Below are positions 1 through 6,011 of a stretch of 6,957 nucleotides of DNA, one piece after another. The notes beneath the pieces were generated by a model that saw only the letters and a list, made by a program, of their open reading frames with translations, had not been told where the DNA came from and searched no databases. Every line of letters starts with the position of its first letter. Position 1 is the first letter of the stretch. The stretch comes from Erysipelotrichaceae bacterium (GTDB lineage Bacteria; Bacillota_I; Bacilli_A; RFN20; CAG-826), in the NCBI GenBank assembly GCA_031271635.1, contig JAISVG010000028.1, forward strand, positions 1 to 6,957, read 5' to 3'. The translations under genes were made by a program, and so were the position numbers.

Positions 1-341
1 CAAAAAACTTAATTGAGCTAAAAAGAGCGGATGAACCTTTATTCATTAAGACGGCTCCATTCAGAAATAACACTTTTTCGCTCACCAAAACATTCTCTAA
101 CGCCATTCAACAGGTAAACGTTCAGAGGCATAATTATGTGGCATCAGTTAACGACCCGCTTGCACCAATGTGTAAATCTATTCTAATTATTGGAAATAAA
201 AAACATGAGTTTTCTGGTCATCAGTTTGAAAAAGAACTCTATTATAATCTACATGTTGTAAGGTTTAATAATAAAGATATTATGATAATGACTTACGACG
301 AGATTATTGAAAGAATTGACGCATTAGTATCGGTGAAATAA
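1..341 (+). CDS. Shedu-type (DUF4263) defence nuclease, C-terminal fragment
   Basis: The frame is open from the left edge (first full codon at base 3) to a TAA at 339-341, giving the last 112 residues. The visible part resembles the end of DUF4263, the PD-(D/E)XK-type nuclease domain of the Shedu (SduA) antiphage protein. A strand carrying LIELKR (about residues 3-8) fits the catalytic E-x-K. Next come EPLF and SLTKTFSNAIQQ, matching the serine/leucine-rich helix with a conserved glutamine. ILIIGN (about 60-65) is a hydrophobic strand, and the end has the family's typical ITYDE(I/L)-ER pattern as MTYDEIIERIDALV. The first catalytic acidic residue and any N-terminal sensing region lie outside the window. 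A GTG at 138 could be called as a start but sits in mid-domain and has no ribosome binding site. Family assignment is by recalled motif pattern, not by a search. Shedu is a single-gene defence system acting on DNA in the cytoplasm. Confidence 0.7.
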   Translation, partial: KNLIELKRADEPLFIKTAPFRNNTFSLTKTFSNAIQQVNVQRHNYVASVNDPLAPMCKSILIIGNKKHEFSGHQFEKELYYNLHVVRFNNKDIMIMTYDEIIERIDALVSVK

Positions 342-383
342 TTAATCCAAAAATTCAGAAAATGTCCCAATTAATTTTGAAAA

Positions 384-392
384 TGATATAAT
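384..392 (+). promoter_or_regulatory. Extended -10 promoter for the 498 gene
   Basis: TGATATAAT is a perfect extended -10 (TGnTATAAT) at 384-392, with no clear -35 in front, as is usual for this promoter type. Transcription would begin near 398-400, about 100 nt before the start codon at 498. The leader has two small inverted repeats: TAGTGT 398-403 with ACACTA 435-440, and TTAACT 426-431 with AGTTAA 444-449. The first pairs into the loop of the second, so they overlap topologically. Significance of these repeats in such AT-rich DNA is uncertain. Confidence 0.45.
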
Positions 393-497
393 GACCCTAG
401 TGTTATTCACGATTGACCATAATGTTTAACTATCACACTATTAAGTTAATAAATGTGCCTTTATTTGAACCTTTATAGTATTTAGTGGAGTTAAAAA

Positions 498-1084
498 ATG
501 GATCAAAAGCAAAAAGAAATTCATGATTTATTAGTTAAAATATAGATGATATAAAAACCATTGATTTCATTGTTAAAATGATTGCAAAAAATCGGAATAA
601 CTATGAGGAATTTATTAGTTTATACAATATTATCCCCGAAAGAACACTCGAGTATTATATAGATCTTTATAAGAGAATAAAGGTTGTTTTTTATAGATCA
701 GGAGAATACTGGCGCTATGAAACTGATTGCGATACAGGGGAAGTTAAAGATTTTTTTCATAATTTAAAAACAGAAGCGGTAAAGTATCAAGTCTACCATC
801 CGCTTATTCTTGAAGTTATAAAGTATATCCTTAGTCACGAGGTTAATAAATTATATGATGAAGAAATTGATGGTAGCGATTGGGTAGAGACATACTCTGA
901 AGATTATCCAGAGCCTGTTGAATCAATTGCCGAAGGAATAAGCGATATTTTGAAGGTCATTTCAAAAAGTATGAATAAGAATATCAAAGAATTGTTTGAT
1001 GAGATTTTTAGAAAAGCAGAAGATTCTTATAGCGAAGAGCTTTATAGAGCCATAACGTATTACATAGGAGAATTAATAGAATAG
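498..1084 (+). pseudogene. Hypothetical protein, frameshifted near codon 14
   Basis: Function is not recognised. The best start is ATG 498, because GTGGAG at 485-490 lies 7 bases before it. From there the frame reads MDQKQKEIHDLLVK and stops at TAG 543-545. The next frame is open from 539 to the TAG at 1082-1084 and continues naturally as NIDDIKTIDFIVKM. Adding one A to the A run at 537-540 joins the two into a 195-residue protein. An uninterrupted 168-residue ORF starts at ATG 578, but that ATG has no ribosome binding site, so it is probably internal. The predicted protein is acidic, soluble and mostly helical, with a charged middle (DEEIDGSDWVETYSEDYPE) and a helical end. There is no signal peptide or membrane segment. 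It follows the Shedu-like gene on the same strand, so a role beside defence is possible but unproven. Confidence 0.6.
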
Positions 1085-1140
1085 ATCGTGTATTTGTTCG
1101 GTTTGAATAGAGTAACCTTTATTGGAGAACTAGTTAATAG

Positions 1141-1293
1141 ACTCCCCTAAACCAGCTTTGGGAAATCATTGAAATTGCTACAATAATAAAGGAGAATTAT
1201 GAAACAAACAAAGTAGAGATTGTTCATATTGTATGGAGTCATGATTGCAAAACGACATACTCATGGTGGACAATGATTGTCTACAATGAATAG
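1141..1293 (+). pseudogene. Short ORF remnant, unrecognised
   Basis: A 50-residue frame opens right after a TAG at 1138-1140 and ends at TAG 1291-1293. It has no start codon near its beginning. It reads as protein-like sequence (NQLWEIIEIATIIKENYE, then VEIVHIVWSHD and YSWWTMIVYNE), with three TGG tryptophans and balanced composition. The same frame upstream (1084-1137) is interrupted by stops. An ATG at 1199 with an AAGGAG-like site encodes only five codons. It is probably the decayed end of a gene. The rest of 1085-1382 shows nothing convincing, and no GC-rich terminator is visible between the two convergent gene groups. Confidence 0.25.
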
Positions 1294-1382
1294 ACTAACA
1301 GTAAAAAACTATTTATCGAAAAAAGCGACTATCCATATTGACATAATATAACAAACACCTCGTATTAATAGGACATAATTAA

Positions 1383-2792
1383 TTAATAATTAATAGTAAT
1401 ATTATTTAATACCACACGTCCTTTATTGCTAGATCCTATAGGAATTATTGTTTCGGTAATAAAGCGAATTCCAAAATTGTAACCATTTAATAAGTCAATA
1501 GAATAATGATTCATAGCTAATCTATCTTTCGACATTGAATTTATCGAAAATTGTCTGCTCGTCACCCAATTGCCGTTTGTGTCTTTATACTGCAGTTTTA
1601 TCGTAGTATCATTATCAGAAACACCTTCACTCGCACTCCACATTGATATATCAAATTCAATGTTATTAATATCAGTTCCAAAATCAAATTCCAAATACGC
1701 GGTTCCAGCGCCGCTTCGTTTTGGAGACAATACAAGAAACTCATTTTCGATATAACTGCATCTAAGTCGTTTAGTACTAAACTGATATCCATTATCAAGT
1801 TGAACATCCGCAGTTTTTTCGTAGAAAAAATACTGTCCTTGTTGATTTGGATTCTCGAATACGGTATCAAAATCAGCTGCGCTTATGTATTGAGATTCTG
1901 TGTTTCGATACGCAATCGTTTTGGTATCTGATAGGAACGGTCCAGAATCACCCCAGAAATCCTTTTGAAAAGCTGTAACATTCCAACGAATAGTTTTGAC
2001 ATTAGTATTAAGTATCGTTTGCCATTCCGTGTTTGTCGGTGTATAACTAGTTACATTACCAACATTTTTCGAAAAGATTAATTGTCCATTTGGTTTCATG
2101 ATATTTAATTTAAAATCATTATTTGGATATTTGTCACTACCACCACCGGCTTCCCATCTGAACGTATATTTTACATCTCTATCAAAATATCCATCATCTA
2201 ATAATTTTGGAGAAATTTTATAATACGACAATAAATTTCCCAATCCCTCATTAGCGTATGATGTATCAATTAAATCTAAGAATCCAGAAAGATTTTGAAG
2301 CGGAGTAAGCCAAGGGGCTGCATTTTGAAGTTTATTCCATAATCCAATATGCCCCCAATTCACAGTGTCCCATATTTCGTTTCCACCGCCATCTTGAAAA
2401 TCCCATAGAAGACGAGCAATTACAGTTTCACTACCTTCTCCCCATAAATACTTTGTATCAGTCTCAATTTGGATACTCGAATAAATCATATCACTGGTTT
2501 GTGGTATCCGCGGAGATACAGTCTTTAAACTGGTTGTTTCCTGAGCAATCATAGCAAAATATGTTGCAAACCCTTCAGACCATGAAAGCATAGGTCCAAT
2601 CCACTTTCCATGCACATCATTTTGGTTTTGAGTAAAAGAATGCTCGGCCGGCCAATAGTCTGTGAATTGTTCCTTATCAGCCGCATAGTGACCAAATTCA
2701 TGAAGAATAGTGTCCCAGTCATACTGATTATTTACCTTCAAATGAATCATATCGAATGCGAAATTATAGAATGAGGAAAGTCCGGTAACCAT
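1383..2792 (-). CDS. Catalytic and C-terminal piece of the split metallopeptidase
   Basis: 469 residues, TAA at 1383-1385. HEFGH (residues 31-35, bases 2688-2702) is a zinc-binding HExxH motif. WSEGFATYF follows 38 residues after the last histidine, and its E73 is the likely third zinc ligand, so the arrangement is gluzincin-like. The preceding DWDTILHEFGHYA matches the common DWD-ILHE-GHY form in secreted bacterial peptidases of this type. Residues about 75-200 are helical and complete the peptidase fold. From about 205 come β-rich segments (VKYTFRWEAGGG), and about 300-469 look like a β-sandwich adhesion or carbohydrate-binding module ending INNIEFDISM...VVLNNITINY. ATG 2792 has no ribosome binding site and overlaps the middle piece by 46 bases in another frame, so it is not a native start. 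This part is probably untranslated in its present form. Confidence 0.65.
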   Translation of the reverse strand: MVTGLSSFYNFAFDMIHLKVNNQYDWDTILHEFGHYAADKEQFTDYWPAEHSFTQNQNDVHGKWIGPMLSWSEGFATYFAMIAQETTSLKTVSPRIPQTSDMIYSSIQIETDTKYLWGEGSETVIARLLWDFQDGGGNEIWDTVNWGHIGLWNKLQNAAPWLTPLQNLSGFLDLIDTSYANEGLGNLLSYYKISPKLLDDGYFDRDVKYTFRWEAGGGSDKYPNNDFKLNIMKPNGQLIFSKNVGNVTSYTPTNTEWQTILNTNVKTIRWNVTAFQKDFWGDSGPFLSDTKTIAYRNTESQYISAADFDTVFENPNQQGQYFFYEKTADVQLDNGYQFSTKRLRCSYIENEFLVLSPKRSGAGTAYLEFDFGTDINNIEFDISMWSASEGVSDNDTTIKLQYKDTNGNWVTSRQFSINSMSKDRLAMNHYSIDLLNGYNFGIRFITETIIPIGSSNKGRVVLNNITINY

Positions 2793-3325
2793 GACTCAAA
2801 CTGTACTGACAAATAACCATAAGAAGCATTCACGCTGTCTAAATATTCAAAACCATATGTGCATGCCTGAAAAACACTTATTGCTCGATCTCTTTCGCTT
2901 GGATTATTTAATAAATCAAAAATATGAGAATAATTTAAGTCATCCCCGTTTCTACAATTTGTTGAAATCGATTCAAATTCATATGAATATACGAAAACAT
3001 CATCAAATACTTCAAATTTTTGGTTTCTAAAAACGACTTTTACGCGTATATCGTAACCGTTCTCAAGCCAACCATTATCGTTAACAAATGTCACTGAATA
3101 ATATCCGTTATTATCAGTATAAACGGTTCTTAATAAATCATCGAAAAGCGGATCGTCATCCCATATTTGAATCTCCATTTTTCTTGCTGGCCTTCTGTTT
3201 CCTTGCCAATCAATCCACTGGATAGTTCCGGATACAGAAATATCAGTACTTAAAGAGCCAGGGTGCCTTCCTTTTATAGGTGGCCCACCTGGAACACTCG
3301 GAGTTTCTAAATCATCTGGTTCTAG
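2747..3325 (-). CDS. Middle piece of the split metallopeptidase (transthyretin-like β domain)
   Basis: This frame is open from inside the second linker copy (3325) to TGA 2747-2749. ATG 3178 is the first methionine but has no ribosome binding site and falls inside a β strand, so it is not a real start. The segment SVSGTIQWIDWQGNRRPARK, then the IQIWDDDPLFDDLL and TYTD-like VYTDNNGYYSVTF motifs, is the pattern of bacterial transthyretin/carboxypeptidase-regulatory-like domains. These often precede a secreted metallopeptidase domain. A second β/helical part (ISTNCRNGDDLNYSHIFDLL, RDRAISVFQACTYGFEYL) is the usual pre-catalytic helical region. The final residues after about 2790 are out of frame with the peptidase and should be ignored. 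Confidence 0.5.
   Translation of the reverse strand, partial: LEPDDLETPSVPGGPPIKGRHPGSLSTDISVSGTIQWIDWQGNRRPARKMEIQIWDDDPLFDDLLRTVYTDNNGYYSVTFVNDNGWLENGYDIRVKVVFRNQKFEVFDDVFVYSYEFESISTNCRNGDDLNYSHIFDLLNNPSERDRAISVFQACTYGFEYLDSVNASYGYLSVQFESWLPDFPHSIISHSI
3280..3325. repeat. 46-bp direct repeat, copy 1
   Basis: This is identical over 46 bases to 3356-3401, starting GTGGCCCACCTGG and ending GGTTCTAG. It encodes the linker EPDDLETPSVPGGP on the minus strand. The copies are 76 bp apart, with 30 unique bases between them. Confidence 0.95.
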
Positions 3326-3350
3326 AGATCAATTAGTTGGGTGGTATTAG

Positions 3351-4007
3351 TTAATGTGGCCCACCTGGAACACTCGGAGTTTCTAAATCATCTGGTTCTA
3401 GTTCTACTTGCTCTTCATCACCATAAACAAAAGTATTATAGTCATCTTCAGTAAGTAATCCATTATCAAAGTAGTACATAAACTCTTGCTGTTTACAACC
3501 AAGATATGAAGTAATGCTATAGTAATCATTAATGCCGTCAGAATCAACGAAAATAGTTGACGTTTGTGTTCGATCATTAATAGTAAATATGACTTCAAAA
3601 CTACTTTGTTCGACATTCGTTAAATGCATTTGCAAAACAACTGTATCATCAGATGAAACAACACCAGAATGAATATCAACACTTAGTCCAGCACTCTTGG
3701 GAAGTACTAAGAAATCTACATTTTGAGTCTCACCGAGCATCAAAAACGAATACTCAATGGTAATTAAAGTTCCATGATTTACGTATAAATCCCGAAATGA
3801 TGTCGTAAAGAATGGACCATCTTCGGCATAGGCAGTAACTGAGTTACTAGGATCCATCAAAGGCAATAATGAGCCATTGTTCCCGTTCATTCCCGTCGTT
3901 TGTTTAATTTCTTCACTCGGTGGTTTAATTTTGTGTTCATGACCACCAACATTAGCTAAGGAAACCAAAAAAGTAATCAAAACAAAAGTCAGTCTCGATC
4001 TTTCCAT
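3351..4007 (-). CDS. N-terminal piece of the split metallopeptidase (secreted β-rich region)
   Basis: 218 residues from ATG 4007 to TAA 3351-3353. Residues 1-5 are charged (MERSR) and residues 6-18 are hydrophobic (LTFVLITFLVSLA), a signal peptide with probable cleavage around residues 18-22. No lipobox is present. After a low-complexity stretch (about 23-50) comes a β-rich, Ig-like stretch of about 100 residues with no recognised catalytic motif. Next are a short helical segment (DNGLLTEDDYNTF) and an acidic proline/glycine linker. The final H-stop is an artefact of the inserted 30-bp segment: the same linker sequence reappears 76 bp further on, followed by PIKGRHPG and the next domain. As it stands, the cell would secrete only this non-catalytic part. 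Confidence 0.6.
   Translation of the reverse strand: MERSRLTFVLITFLVSLANVGGHEHKIKPPSEEIKQTTGMNGNNGSLLPLMDPSNSVTAYAEDGPFFTTSFRDLYVNHGTLITIEYSFLMLGETQNVDFLVLPKSAGLSVDIHSGVVSSDDTVVLQMHLTNVEQSSFEVIFTINDRTQTSTIFVDSDGINDYYSITSYLGCKQQEFMYYFDNGLLTEDDYNTFVYGDEEQVELEPDDLETPSVPGGPH
3356..3401. repeat. 46-bp direct repeat, copy 2
   Basis: Second copy of the 46-bp repeat. Matching ends at G3401 (T3402 differs from A3326) and begins at G3356 (T3355 differs from G3279). The 30-bp spacer 3326-3355 contains ATTAGTT twice (3332-3338, 3346-3352) and supplies the TAA that ends the upstream frame. Confidence 0.95.
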
Positions 4008-4024
4008 AAAGTCTCTCCTCCTTT

Positions 4025-4564
4025 TTAATGCAAATAAACAGAATCGCCTTCAATAGTAAAAGCACACGATAATGGGAATGAATCTACCTCAGTATCAGTA
4101 TCCAATTCGAAAACTAATAATTCATAAATCAACGATCCTTCATTATAATTGATGCTATTAAAACTGAAAGTGATTTCGTAAAAAGATTTGAATGTTGGAT
4201 AGGCAAAAAACCATATCGAACTAGTTTTTCCGCCTTGGTTTGTTATATCATAAAACTCATCAGCAGTTTGAGTTTCATTTAAAAGCTCTATCTTATTTAG
4301 ACCATTATTACTAGAGATGATGAAAGTAAAAACCAAATAGCAGTCTGAGTATAAGCCATTATTTTTATCAGCAGTATCATGAGAATAATAAAGCTTCGTT
4401 TTAATACTGTCATTGACTAAGAAAGACGTGCCGGGAAATTCTAGAGCTGTAGCCACTCCTGTATGATTTATTGGAGTAAAAAGATATGGCAACTTATTGA
4501 CATCACAGGATGAAAGAACGATTGAAATAAGCGGAATAGCAATCAGATGAATTCTTTTTTTCAT
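4025..4564 (-). CDS. Small secreted lipoprotein, unknown function
   Basis: 179 residues. The N-terminus has K2 K3 R4, a hydrophobic core (residues 5-16) and the lipobox L17-S18-S19-C20, so it should be exported, lipid-modified on C20 and held on the outer face of the membrane. The mature part is β-rich (YSDCYLVFTFIISSNN, IWFFAYPTFKSFYEITFSF, LIYELLVFELDTDTEV) and looks like one Ig-like sandwich. No family is recognised. The start is ATG 4564, with GAGGT at 4578-4582, a rather distant 13 bases away. The stop lies 17 bases before the metallopeptidase start, and the ribosome binding site of the next gene begins almost at this stop, so the two are co-transcribed. It may anchor or assist the secreted peptidase, which is an inference from order only. 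The frame is intact, unlike its neighbours. Confidence 0.8.
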   Translation of the reverse strand: MKKRIHLIAIPLISIVLSSCDVNKLPYLFTPINHTGVATALEFPGTSFLVNDSIKTKLYYSHDTADKNNGLYSDCYLVFTFIISSNNGLNKIELLNETQTADEFYDITNQGGKTSSIWFFAYPTFKSFYEITFSFNSINYNEGSLIYELLVFELDTDTEVDSFPLSCAFTIEGDSVYLH

Positions 4565-4592
4565 AAGATTCGTATATACCTCACACCTACAT

Positions 4593-4620
4593 TTTATAGG
4601 AACATACTTTAAAATACAAA
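4593..4620 (-). promoter_or_regulatory. Possible promoter of the lipoprotein-metallopeptidase operon
   Basis: On the minus strand, TTTGTA (4615-4620) and TATAAA (4593-4598) are 16 bases apart and lie upstream of ATG 4564. The -10 box is good and the -35 box weak. The leader would be only about 20-25 nt. No better pair is visible between 4565 and 4710. Confidence 0.35.
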
Positions 4621-4632
4621 CACAAAATTTCT

Positions 4633-4647
4633 AGGAAAGCGCTAAAA
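4633..4647. promoter_or_regulatory. cre-like site (candidate CcpA operator)
   Basis: AGGAAAGCGCTAAAA matches the degenerate catabolite-responsive element WTGWAARCGYWWWCW at 13 of 15 positions, with the central AAGCGCT intact. It sits just upstream of the proposed -35 of the lipoprotein operon. If real, it would link the operon to carbon supply. A match of this degeneracy can occur by chance. Confidence 0.22.
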
Positions 4648-4710
4648 TCATAAATTAAGTTTTAATAAACTGAGTTTTATAGTCGGAAGAAAACACTATG
4701 ACTCCGTCAT

Positions 4711-4728
4711 TTGCTAACACGTTAGCAA
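4711..4728. promoter_or_regulatory. 18-bp palindrome, possible operator
   Basis: TTGCTAAC-AC-GTTAGCAA has two perfect 8-bp arms around 2 bases. It lies about 150 bases upstream of the lipoprotein start and at the very end of the decayed upstream gene. No T tract follows on either strand, so it is not a typical terminator. Its size and symmetry suit a dimeric repressor of the LacI or TetR kind. Confidence 0.35.
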
Positions 4729-5234
4729 GAGGGTAAGAAGAATTAAGACTAGTTCCCCGGCAATATCCTCATAAATGTAGAAAGGATAGACAAATATTAT
4801 ATTAATATCATCAACAACATCATATATTATTCTTTTTTGAGTCAAAGAACTACTTTGAGTGAAACCATTGGTAAGTTGCCGAACATTTCGATATCCATCA
4901 TGAGTAACGGCCGTGACTGGATAGTCATTAATTGTTGCCGCAAGAATCCTTGAACTTTCATTAAAACGAGTGAAGTGTATCATTAAAATTGAATCGATTA
5001 CTAAATTCTGTCCCTGCAACCGCAACTCTGCAATCATGTTCTGAGCCATAAGAGGTAATAACTATATTCCTAAAACAGCAAAACTATACTCTTTTTCAAT
5101 CGATAGCTTTACATCGCTTCCTTCTTCTTGCCACCATAAAAACTCTCGATTATCAGAGGTGATGTTACTTCCTCTCCTAGTTTATATGTTCCGCTTCTTG
5201 AGCCACCATTAACTGTAACTGTATAAGTGTCATT
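4714..5234 (-). pseudogene. Decayed surface protein with InlB B-repeat / Flg_new_2-like domain
   Basis: Pieces of one protein are spread over shifting frames. From 5225 downward the minus strand reads YTVTVNGGSRSGTYKLGEEV, the hallmark start of the Flg_new_2 / divergent InlB B-repeat family. The frame then changes near 5137-5147, giving FLWWQEEGSDVKLSIEKEYS. It changes again near 5065-5073, giving NIVITSYGSEHDCRVAVAG and ending LHSF. A third change near 4960-4975 leads into NESSRILAATINDYPVTAV and later YDVVDDINIIFVYPFYIYE. The family pattern (G-S-G-Y-x-G-x-x-V, then W, then a final strand F-x-V-x-G-N) is clear only when the frames are joined. A 111-residue frame (4714-5049) starts at ATG 5049, but its first third is out of phase with the real protein. 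The N-terminus is missing, with an in-frame TAG at 5235-5237. Such repeats occur in large exported adhesion proteins. Confidence 0.6.
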
Positions 5235-5301
5235 CTATGTAGTGTATCTAGATGAAAGTACAATCAAAAAATCAATTATGTTATATTAAAAAGGCGATTA
5301 T

Positions 5302-5601
5302 ATGAAGTTTAAATACGGAGACATTGTCTATTTCAAACCAATTTATGATGAAGATTTTCTTAACATCACTGTTAGCGTATTTCAGGTGATTCATTTTGAT
5401 CAAAAGAAGGATGCTTATTTGGTTGTGGGTTTTGATCCATATAGTCCAACTGCTGACGATCATTTTTGGAGGACATACATTAGAGAAGATGATTTAGAAC
5501 CAATTAAAGAATCTGGTTATAGAGCAGGATTGCTAGATAACGAGTCAATATTTAAGGATGACAAAGAACTTGCAAGAAAAAGTCGTTTGATTGATATATA
5601 A
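5302..5601 (+). CDS. Hypothetical 99-residue protein
   Basis: Not recognised. ATG 5302 follows an A-rich weak ribosome binding site (AAAAAGG at 5288-5294, 7 bases away) and the frame ends at TAA 5599-5601. The N-terminus MKFKYGDIVYFKPIYDEDF, followed by ITVSVFQVIHF and AYLVVGFDPYSP, looks like a small SH3-like β barrel (the K-x-GD-x-V pattern). The second half is charged and helical (YIREDDLEPIKES, FKDDKELARKSRL). There is no signal peptide or membrane segment, so it should be cytoplasmic. The protein-like frame after the stop (from 5591, one base out of phase, YKTSQILQNYKLYKKDYPNI) may be its original C-terminus, lost by a small indel near 5587-5600. The promoter is not obvious. Confidence 0.5.
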   Translation: MKFKYGDIVYFKPIYDEDFLNITVSVFQVIHFDQKKDAYLVVGFDPYSPTADDHFWRTYIREDDLEPIKESGYRAGLLDNESIFKDDKELARKSRLIDI

Positions 5602-6011
5602 GACATCTCAAATTCTTCAGAATTACAAACTTTATAAAAAAGATTATCCCAATATTTATGATTATTTGAGAGAATTTGACAAGAAAGATTGAATAATGTC
5701 TTTCAGCAAAGAACAAATAAAGACTTTGCTAATTATTGTGGGTATACTTTTGATAATGATTCGCCAGGTCTATCTAATCATTATCAATCATCGGCTATGT
5801 GTGTATTAGATGATGTGTTTCATTACAAGCAGATTATGATGTTGTGGTTATAGAATTACAGAATAGTATTTGCTGTAAAATAGTTCACATATTTAAGTTT
5901 ATCTTTTATAATAAAAATGCATATGTTCTTCATACTGATGGTTCTAAAAGCCATCGTGGTGCAAGAAACCCTGTTTCATTGTATACCAGTACATGTGTAT
6001 GTATGTCCTGA
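5591..6011 (+). pseudogene. Decayed coding sequence downstream of the 5302 gene
   Basis: Protein-like stretches occur in changing frames. One is 5591-5692 (KLYKKDYPNIYDYLREFDKK). The next is 5680-5819 (NNVFQQRTNKDFANYCGYTF, then PGLSNHYQSSAMCVLDDV). The last runs from 5820 (SLQADYDVVVIELQN) to a TGA at 6009-6011. Each join needs one base added or removed. The first two and the start of the third look like real protein. Beyond about 5865 the translation is less convincing and overlaps a good promoter and a tRNA-like segment, so the coding remnant may end there. No family is recognised. Confidence 0.3.
5884..5912 (+). promoter_or_regulatory. Sigma-70-type promoter for the slipin leader
   Basis: TTCACA (5884-5889, 5 of 6 to TTGACA), a 17-base spacer and a perfect TATAAT (5907-5912). 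The expected start of transcription is near 5919. No long ORF with a ribosome binding site begins shortly after it, so the transcript would be a leader of about 335 nt that reaches the slipin gene at 6255. It is the best-matched promoter in the window. Confidence 0.6.

Larger units (their letters stand above)
1383..4007 (-). pseudogene. Secreted zinc metallopeptidase, broken by a repeat-bounded insertion and a frameshift
   Basis: The three minus-strand frames here are pieces of one gene. The 76-bp offset between two 46-bp direct repeats (3280-3325, 3356-3401) shifts the frame and brings in a TAA. Deleting exactly 76 bp puts the first piece in phase with the second. A further one-base loss near 2765-2794 separates the second from the third. 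With both repaired, the product is 849 residues: signal peptide, β-rich N-terminal region, acidic/proline linker (EPDDLETPSVPGGP), transthyretin/carboxypeptidase-regulatory-like β domain, HExxH peptidase domain, and C-terminal β-sandwich region. AAGGAGG at 4017-4023 lies 9 bases before ATG 4007. The gene follows the lipoprotein gene by 17 bases, so the two probably share a transcript. It would act outside the cell as a protein-degrading or surface-processing enzyme. Substrate is unknown. Confidence 0.75.

Noticed and set aside
413..441. TTGACC as a -35 for the 498 gene
   Set aside because: The -10 at 17 bases (CACTAT) is poor. The extended -10 at 384-392 is a better candidate.
1338..1343. Perfect TTGACA on the plus strand
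   Set aside because: No -10 lies at 16-18 bases, and it would transcribe only the antisense of the metallopeptidase gene.
1570..1755. Plus-strand ORF inside the metallopeptidase gene
   Set aside because: It lies antisense to a clearly coding frame, with no start signal. The same reasoning excludes the antisense frame 2791-3030.
1598..1870. Minus-strand 90-codon frame overlapping the metallopeptidase C-terminus
   Set aside because: It is an out-of-phase shadow of the 1383-2792 frame with no ribosome binding site. The frame 3404-3616 is the same kind of shadow.
5281..5463. Minus-strand 60-codon frame
   Set aside because: It is antisense to the better supported 5302 gene, with no start signal.
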